A stretch of DNA of 64,000 bases from Rhynchonema sp. JSB1_4 (Eukaryota; Nematoda; Chromadorea; Monhysterida; Xyalidae), in contig JASAMV010004755.1 in assembly GCA_030248065.1 (NCBI GenBank), positions 1 through 64,000 on the forward strand. Reading direction: 5' to 3'. Positions 57,155 through 64,000 of the stretch are shown piece after piece; positions within the stretch are counted from its first letter, which is position 1, and every line of letters begins with the position of its first letter. The translations under genes and the position numbers were made by a program. The notes below the pieces were generated by a model. That model worked only from the letters and a program-made list of their open reading frames with translations. It was not told the origin of the DNA and searched no databases.

Positions 57155-59278
57155 TCATGTTCGTAATGTCAGATGTCGTCTGCTGTTCTTAAAGTTGCTG
57201 TGAGTGATCAACGCATGCTTCAACCGGTATCGATCGAAACAGTCGCGATGCACGTAGGCCCATTCCTGTGTTTGAATACCCATGTTACATACACGTATTG
57301 GTCGCACAATGACCATATAAGAATTCATCAAAATCAATCCTGATTTTCACGTTCAGTCACTCTTAACTACTGTGCTATTTGTGATTCTCACAAAACATTT
57401 TCAGCTGAAAATAATCTAGCAGATCAACCACGTTGCCGCAGGTCTGAAACATTCTCTTTACTACGTGTTTTGTGTGTGATCGCGCAACGCAACGTCATTG
57501 CCCCGTCACTAGCCTGCTTTGCGATTCAGGAAAAAAATTTGACCAATTCTTATAAAGTCATTGTGCGACCAATACCTACCAGTGGCGGATCTACCTTTTG
57601 GCCAAGGGACGAGCCAAATCCAAAAAGTTATTTTTATCTAGCGCTTGTTTCATTTTTGAAAAGTCATTTTTGTTTAGAATTTCGCGCCTTTTACACCAAA
57701 TATTATGCAAAATGTGACAATGCGCGCAAAGCGGAGGACATTGTTGGCACTTTTTATGCGCGCGAAAGCCAAATATCATTGAAAATGGGTGTATCTCACG
57801 CGGGAAGCGCGCTATTTTTGGTCTTTTCAAGTATATCAGAGTGAAAATACTGCGATATAGTCGTTTTTTCCTTCCGAAACTGTGGCCCCCTTCAGGCGCC
57901 AAATGGACCAAGAGAGATGGCATGGCCACAGTGGCGCCCTCGATCCGCCCTTGGTATTGATACTCACAGTATGTCGAGTTTTTCGCTATTCATCGCCAAC
58001 CTTGCAAGCATGTCCACATTTAGGTACAGAAGAAATTGTCATGAGTTCAAATCCCGCATTTTCGACTAACTCCAACAAATGCAACAATTTTTTGATGGTG
58101 TGCTGACCGATCACGTGTGTTTCGAGCATTAGCTGGCAGACCTAGGAATGTTTTCATAAAAAATCGTAATCTATGCATAAAGCGACGTAAAACGTTGAGT
58201 CTTAACAGAATAAAAAACATGTCTCACCGTCACTGTATTCAATCGAATGATCTTCATGATATCAGGCAACACCCGATACTCACCAGTTTCAATGTCGATT
58301 TTGAGGAATTCCACATGTTTGTGGTGATATTTGGTGGTGATGTTGGTGAAAGTCATGGCATTGTTACTGGCAGTCACATCCACCCACATTGGAATGAAAT
58401 GCAATCTGGAAAGTGTGTGCAATAACGGGCAATGAGGTTTGGTTGCTTTAGCGCAACAGTGGCATCATGAGACTCCGATAAATACGGACATGAGAGGCTG
58501 GCAAGGAGACGCATGATCTCATGGATGGACGGTACATCACAACTCACTGTTTCGCCGTGCCATTGAAGAGTCGTGAAAAGTTGCCATTCGGATCAATTGA
58601 GTAGATTTCGCACCTGCAAATGCATATGGTCGGTATACAGCCGTATTTAAAAAATAAGACTCTAGAAACTCAAACCTGGGTACGATTTGATGTAGTGCCA
58701 CTTCCCAACTAATGTCACCGCCGACCCCGAATGAATATGCGACACAGTCATGTAATGAACTGGCACGCCACGGTGCACACATCCATTTGCCACCGTCGAC
58801 ATTACGACCAACGTGCACCGCATACGGACATGTGAACGTGGCAGACTACAAATGTGGGAACGTGAAGGCGCGACGCTCGTGCCTGATGAACATGCACGCA
58901 CTACAACCTCAGCTTGTAACGTTTCATAAGTCAACCATTTTGCCCCACACGCACCACGCCAGGTATCCGATCCTTTGATGCATTTGTGACAATTGTTTTC
59001 TTCACCACTGCCGACTTTGCTCGATCCATGATCCGTTCCTGTTGTCTTCTGTCTTCATCTTCTTCCTTCCCAGTTGACATCCGACTCAGCCGCCTCCAGA
59101 ACAGGAACGAGGGATTATTCCCTGTTCCGGTGACTGGAGGGAAAGACGCGGTCAGATTTCGAGCGGTTTCGTCAAAGTAGTTGGCACGATCCGATCGCAT
59201 CAAAGCGAGAATCGAGACGAGCAGCAACATCACGATAATTGTGTGATGTTTCAACAACGAACGGTGAAAGGGCGGCAT
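57155..59278 (-). CDS. METTL24-like predicted methyltransferase, type II membrane protein
   Basis: Six exons on the minus strand (59278-58958, 58845-58676, 58613-58548, 58405-58228, 58132-58001, 57265-57155) give 325 residues in phase. The N-terminus has a membrane anchor (TIIVMLLLVSILALM) followed by a stem. The catalytic region resembles METTL24: VGRNVDGGKWMCAPW, CVAYSFGVGGDISWEVALHQ, CEIYSIDPNGNFSRLF, HVEFLKIDIETGEYRVLPDI (acidic-residue motif), then LMLETHV, LLELVENAGFELM and a C-terminal EWAYVHRDCFDRYRL. Similarity places it in the family; substrate unknown. The first intron's donor (GTGGTG) is a guess, and a small exon could be missing there. The last intron contains a MITE and an hAT-like insertion. 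An upstream in-frame ATG exists at 59326. Confidence 0.75.
57298..57572. mobile_element. mariner-type MITE in last intron of METTL24-like gene
   Basis: TA-flanked; ends TTGGTCGCACAATGACCATATA / TATAAAGTCATTGTGCGACCAA. Its left edge is only about 30 bp from the acceptor of the last exon. Confidence 0.92.
57580..57956. mobile_element. hAT-like non-autonomous element next to the MITE
   Basis: Begins CAGTGGCGGATCTACC, a common hAT terminus, and ends near CCTCGATCCGCCCTTG. The interior resembles the other elements (AAATGGG, GCGCGCGAAAG). I could not match an 8-bp duplication. Confidence 0.65.
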
Positions 59279-59329
59279 GTCGACAAATAGATAAGTACCT
59301 TTGGCAACATCAGCAAGTTTTAACATACA

Positions 59330-61287
59330 CACAGCATCAGTTGTTTCCCAGGGAACATTCAGGCAGCGTTACTGATTTGGGAAACTATACATAAACTTTA
59401 TGGTTTGAATCTAACAGCACACCAATGGTGTGCGTCCAACCACAAGCCCATGAAACTCCCGTGAACTGAATCTCGCTTGGCCAGATAATATTCCGGTGCT
59501 TACATGCTCCCAAATATGCTTCCAAAACAAAGGAAAAGGTAGCAAATGCGCGCATCTAAAAGCGATGATGACAAAGTTCCAGTTGATTATACGTAACTAC
59601 AGTCACAACTTGTTTCAGGAATAGTTTCAGGATATGCTAAGTTATTCCAAGAACGAGTTTACTCCTGTATCGAATTCGCCATACGTAAGAAAATCTGGAT
59701 TTTATTGGGTCGCACCAGGGCTAGTAAGAGATTTTATCCAAAAATTTTGTGAATTGCCGAGCCAGAAAATGACGATGCTCTGCGCGATCACACACAAAGC
59801 TGAGAATATACTGTATATTTCTGAGCTGCTGCAACAACGTGGTTGCTCTGCTGTCAGATACACAGACAGCTCAATGGGAAACAGTGCGTCTGAACCTGAA
59901 AACCAGGGTCATTTTTTGATAAATTCTCATTATAGTCATTGTGCCACTAATAGGAGATTCTGAAGCTTTTTCGCTGTTTGGTCCCACTTCATCGTTTGCA
60001 TGAGTGTTCATGTGCACAAAACATGATTCGATGTATTATTCAACCCAGACGCGCGTGGTGATTGATGCTTTGATACGTTCATTTCGCGATTGCTCTGTTT
60101 GTTTGTGTTGTCCGGTCAAGATTATAACTACATATCGAATCAATCCCATGCAAAATCCCATTTGGGACACGCCAAAAGTATTCTAAGTCCGAATTTATTC
60201 CTATAACGAATATTCGTATGTAATGAATTGTGACTGTTTGGCATGTGTCCCATGATGTCATACCAACACATGGGTGATATTTTTGAAACGGGAAAAGGGG
60301 GGATAAGGGGGGAAACCGGAAAAACACGAAAGCGCGAGAACAGAGCCCTAAAAGCGAACAAAACCGAAACACCCGAACAACAGAACGCAAAAACAAAAAA
60401 CAAAAAAAAAAAAACCCAACCCAACCACACAAACAACAAACAACACACACCCCAAAAACCCCCCCCCCCCCCGCCCCCCCCCCCCTCCCCTCCCCCGCCC
60501 CCCCCCCCCCCACCCCCCCCCAATGACGCTCCAAAATGAGTAATGGTCTGTGCAGCGGCAAGCCCAGAATCGTATATTTTTTCCAATTCGTCTGTTTTTA
60601 TCCAAGGAGATTGACTAACATGACAAAGCCACAACAACAAAGATCTGCATGCGCCTGCGCCTATGCTAGAAAGCAACAGAAGTGGAAAGAATGACACAGG
60701 AATTATGGCAGAAGGAACGACACGACAAAGTCAGAAAGTTAGATGTCTATAGTGGTTCTGAAGCAAAAGCACATGAGCAACTGCGTAATTTATCAATGGC
60801 GTGGCCAAAAGAGGATCATGGATGGCGATGAACGTCATGTATGTGTAGTTTTGTAATACATCATGTGGCTCTCACGTAGTACGTACTGTGATCAGTGGTG
60901 TCGTTGGGGGGGGGGGGGGTTACCAGTACCAAAAATATTGCTGCTTTTGCGGGCGGCATAACATGGCATGGCATAAAACATACAAGAGTTTGACAGATGA
61001 AAGTCAACAAACAACTTGCTGTGCGGTGCAGTCCATATCTAAATGAAGCCCTGTGCTTGCTGCAGGGCGTGTCGAAACACAAACCAAGCATATGAAAGAA
61101 AACAAATGTCGTGGCAAAATACTATTTCCACATGGACGTGGCAAACATGGTTACCTGTCACATTTTACGTTTCATATCGGAAGTTAGCCTTGCCCGCCAC
61201 TATTGATATTTGAAAATTTTAAGGCACACACACACAACCGATCAATATTTTGACCAAAGCTGTTCACTGTTTCGAGTCAATCTGTTT
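59330..61287. other. intergenic with TE fragments, no gene recognised
   Basis: Contains a fragment of the AAGC(T/C)CATGA MITE family (about 59430-59575), a lone right end of the mariner-type MITE (about 59916-59953, TATAGTCATTGTG), a long C-rich run (60455-60525) that makes Pro- or Gly-rich pseudo-frames, and a lone left end of the CAGTGGTGTCGTTGGG element at 60894. Confidence 0.5.
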
Positions 61288-61773
61288 TCAACGATTTCCG
61301 AGCGGCGCACTATTCTGTGTTGAAACATCATCTACACAGTCACTGTAGGGCGGAGGGGGTTCTTCAGCATCAGCAGTGTCGTTTTCGAACAACGTGTCAT
61401 ATGGGGGTGGAGTGTCCAGGACCAGAGCAGCCTTGGCTCGTCTTTCATAGACTCGGGTCCGGTCCAGCTCGGGGTTCGCCTCAAACAGACCTCAAAAAGA
61501 AAATAATTATGATAACGAAAATTGATAAAAATTAGGCATTGTCCACAACAAGTTTCAGCAACCATCGATAATATCCTCCCAACGTTGGATTTGCTCGGCC
61601 GGCGCACCCGCCGTCTGCAATCGTTCAACAAACGCATTGTAGTCGTTGTCCACATGATGCTGCAGGTTCTCTTGCACTCGGTCGTGAACGGCCATCGGAC
61701 ACGTCGATGCCGTATCCCATTCGTCGATGCTCACAATCAGCAACAACAACAGGATACGCTTGGGTGCGCACAT
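61288..61773 (-). CDS. small secreted or anchored protein with two PPPY motifs
   Basis: Two minus-strand exons (61773-61563, 61490-61288) give 137 residues. N-terminal hydrophobic segment (MCAPKRILLLLLIVSI) likely a signal peptide or anchor. The middle is helical and charged (VHDRVQENLQHHVDNDYNAF, AEQIQRWEDIIDGL). The end is acidic and Pro-rich with TPPPYDTL near 97-104 and PPPPYSDC near 115-122. PPxY is the classic ligand of WW domains (for example Nedd4-type E3 ligases), which are cytosolic, so an N-in anchor might be more sensible than secretion. Family not recognised. Divergent from the protease homologue. Confidence 0.65.
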
Positions 61774-61978
61774 TGCGACTCTTGAAGCGTTGTGAAAAGG
61801 AAATAAAACTGAGAAACTGGAGCTGTATTTTATTCAAGTCATCAGTTCAAAAACCAACTCTTTGTTTTCCAAAAATGTATAATTCGTGTCATTTTCGTAC
61901 CGAATAAAATTACTCGAGCTGAATTTCACAGAACGTTCAATAATACCACCCGGAAATTATCATCGTGTGCCGACTTCG
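61774..61978. promoter_or_regulatory. putative bidirectional promoter
   Basis: About 205 bp separate the start codons of two divergent genes, so they probably share this region. No TATA box was assigned. Confidence 0.4.
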
Positions 61979-63464
61979 ATGATGACCAACAAACGTTGCT
62001 TGCTGCTAATGATGGGCTTCATTGCGCTTAACCACATTGGCCAAGGTTGGTTGACCGACAGTCGTATTCACGTTCATTGGTGAACAATTGTGTTTGATTG
62101 CAGCACAACAAGAATGCGGACAACAACAATGGATACGCGTCACGAACGTCACCGATCCGTTCCGTTAGATGATATATTCACATAACTTTATTATACATAT
62201 ATATTCAGAAATCTCAAATCACAACCAGCTGTTGCTTCAGAGACAACCCAAATTGTGAGCTACTATCTGCCGTGGCAAGTGATCGTGCAAGTGCTTGACC
62301 TGTACACCGAGCAACCGATGATCGACTGCGCTGGCACTGTGATTGATGCGAACAGAGTGCTGACCACATTTGAATGCCTGTTAGTCACGTCAAACATTGA
62401 TGATATCCGCAGTGATGTTTCCATCTGATTCATTTGTAGTGCACATTGGTGGTTGTATCACAATGAAACATTAGTGCGCAAGCATGTCCGCGTGGTCACC
62501 ACAATACCGTGGGTCCAGGGTGTATCGAAGGTGTACCAGGCGAAAAAAATCATTCTGCATTTGGGTTACGGTAAAACTTACGAAGGCAATCAACAAGTCC
62601 CGTTCGATGGTCTTGCACGTTCGTTTGGCCTTTATTTGAGCTTCGTGATTTGTGCCGTTTTTTAATGTTCTTCAATGCAGTTTTCAACTTACAGCAGGTA
62701 GTTTATATTCAATATGGCCATTAATAATTCCGCAGTACTCATCGTGGCTGAACCGTTCACTTTTCACAATGGTCTGCAACCGGTGTGTCTGCCAAGTGCG
62801 CGCGTACCTCAGGAACAGTTCACAAACAACAGGTCAGTTGATAGGGCGGTCATTTAAACCAATTCATACTTGTCACAATTGGCCTTTTTTCAGGCCTTGT
62901 TAAATTTAACGTTTTTCAGCGTACGCTGCTGGCTGTCAGGTTACCAAGCCGCCGCGATGCTGGACAAAACAGATCTGATGTTTCATGAAGTCAGCATATA
63001 CACCGACATATATCAATGTTTGAGAGTGCAAGACGGCATGAAAGAACAACATGCGAAAATTGATTATGCCGAAGCTCACGACTGTTACTTGCCAAAGGAG
63101 AAACAGCCCAATTGCCCGGTAAAGGTGGCGTTGTTGCAGTGTGAAACATCAACCAAATTGACAAAGTGCTCATGGCGTGAGCGTGTGAGTTTTGTGAAAT
63201 TACGGTATTTTTCAGAGCATCAACAATGGCGGAGCAATATCGTGCCAGCTTTGCTCTACTCCGAACGTATGCAGTTTTGTGTTGTATGGAATGGTGAAAC
63301 ATCGAACTAATTGGGAGCCAAACATATGCCATACTGTTGCTCTTGACTACGAGGTTGGTCGTTTGATTTGTGCAACTACGAACAAAGACTTTGGGTGTAC
63401 GCACCATAAAAATTCAGATCCACCACTACTTGGACTGGATCGAATCGCATGGCAATACAGTTGA
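61979..63464 (+). CDS. serine-protease homologue lacking the catalytic triad
   Basis: Seven exons (61979-62045, 62104-62163, 62229-62379, 62440-62570, 62736-62832, 62920-63118, 63216-63464) give 317 residues. An N-terminal signal peptide (RCLLLMMGFIAL) is followed by a trypsin-like fold: SYYLPWQVIVQVL near the start, CAGTVIDANRVLTTFECL where active enzymes have TAAHC, IILHLGY then VLIVAEPFTFHNGLQPVCLP in place of the DIALL block, RCWLSGYQ for CxxxGWG, and INNGGAISC in place of GDSGGPLVC. His, Asp and Ser are all replaced, so proteolysis is unlikely; such homologues often act as adaptors or regulators in invertebrate extracellular cascades. The third exon's acceptor is ambiguous (CTGTTG or AGACAACC). 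AATAAA follows the stop. Confidence 0.8.
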
Positions 63465-64000
63465 TTAAATAAAGACAGCGAAATTGAGCGAAAATGAAAA
63501 GAAAATTTATGTATTCATGGCGAAATGGATAAATGACATACTTTCACAAATATCAAAATAAAAATATGTAGTGCAGTGGTACTATAAAACACGTGCGAAC
63601 ACGCTCTAGGTCAGGTGAGCATAATATTCTGTGCTCAGAACGTAAATCAATATGACGTATGTTTTTCACCACTAACTGATCGATTCGTCAATTGAATAAA
63701 TATGACCAACCATCATTCACCGCCATCGACAATGACGGGATTGATGGGAATCAGTAAAAATCGGCATCGGGACTAAGTCACAAGTTTCCTATGTTTGTGA
63801 TCGGGACACATTAGCTGCTCGCCCGTCTGTGATAACACGCACACACGTTGGAGTTCAGAACAGGATCGGGATCCGTGGTTAGGACACGGCACGCCCGCAC
63901 GTAGGCCAAGGCCAGGGTATTTTCTCAAAGCCCCGGCCTAGTCTATAGGTGCGCGCACCCTAAGACTAAGGGTGCGCGCCTAGACTACTTAGAACGGCAA
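63465..64000. other. 3' flank and GC-rich hairpin
   Basis: No gene recognised. At about 63939-63987, TAGTCTATAGGTGCGCGCACC...TAAG is followed after 3 bases by the inverted CTAAGGGTGCGCGCCTAGACTA, forming a strong stem-loop. Confidence 0.5.

Noticed and set aside
57580..57956. An 8-bp target duplication for the CAGTGGCGGATC element
   Set aside because: ATACCTAC on the left has no match at the right edge (GTATTGAT); the right terminus is probably degraded.
60455..60525. Gly-rich or Pro-rich protein at the C homopolymer tract
   Set aside because: Pure homopolymer translation, open in all frames on both strands; likely also imprecise in assembly.

Overview
The window looks like nuclear DNA of an invertebrate metazoan. 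The genes have many short spliced introns, mostly GT...TTTCAG, and encode animal housekeeping proteins plus a degenerin/ENaC channel. The polypyrimidine-TTTCAG acceptors and the channel recall nematodes, but nothing here fixes the phylum. All exon boundaries were read by eye from splice signals, frame continuity and family similarity. Where phases close exactly (HGD, DEG/ENaC, SRR1-like, the visible part of eIF3c) the models are fairly firm.

Layout. 0-10 kb is repeat-rich: a GTCCACGAAGG minisatellite, a decayed Ty3/gypsy-type remnant (minus), a GGGCCGGGCC minisatellite and a non-LTR retrotransposon with an intact 983-residue endonuclease/reverse transcriptase ORF (minus). 10.2-17.8 kb is a large inverted duplication (arms about 2.25 kb, spacer about 3.2 kb). 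It carries a striking gene (minus, 14331-11212): secreted Cys-rich head, Thr/Pro/Arg mucin-like stretch, TSP1 domain, four tandem 39-residue modules each on its own 117-nt exon, and a C-terminal membrane segment. The other arm carries a damaged copy of its 3' half. 19-24 kb holds tRNA-like SINE pieces, a hairpin MITE and minisatellites.

24-46.5 kb is the gene-dense core: eIF3 subunit C (plus, N-terminal exons not found), homogentisate 1,2-dioxygenase (plus), an unrecognised disordered protein (plus), a DEG/ENaC channel with 18 exons (plus), then an SRR1-like protein and LSM7 (both minus).

47-53.4 kb is a nest of non-autonomous DNA transposons. I could match 8-bp target-site duplications for six of them here (a seventh lies in an eIF3c intron), and one stack is three such elements deep inside a fourth. 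They share CAGTG...CACTG ends and homopolymer-G/C plus short tandem-phrase interiors. 53.5-57 kb has an inverted pair of GGTCCA minisatellites and further MITEs. 57.1-63.5 kb has a METTL24-like methyltransferase (minus), a small PPPY-motif protein (minus) and, divergently from it across about 205 bp, a serine-protease homologue that appears to have lost its catalytic triad (plus).

No operon-like functional cluster is evident. The main points of interest are the modular-exon surface protein with its inverted duplicate, the 8-bp-TSD element family, the altered channel filter and pseudo-protease, and an unexplained 9-mer (GATGTTTCA) occurring at least 16 times.
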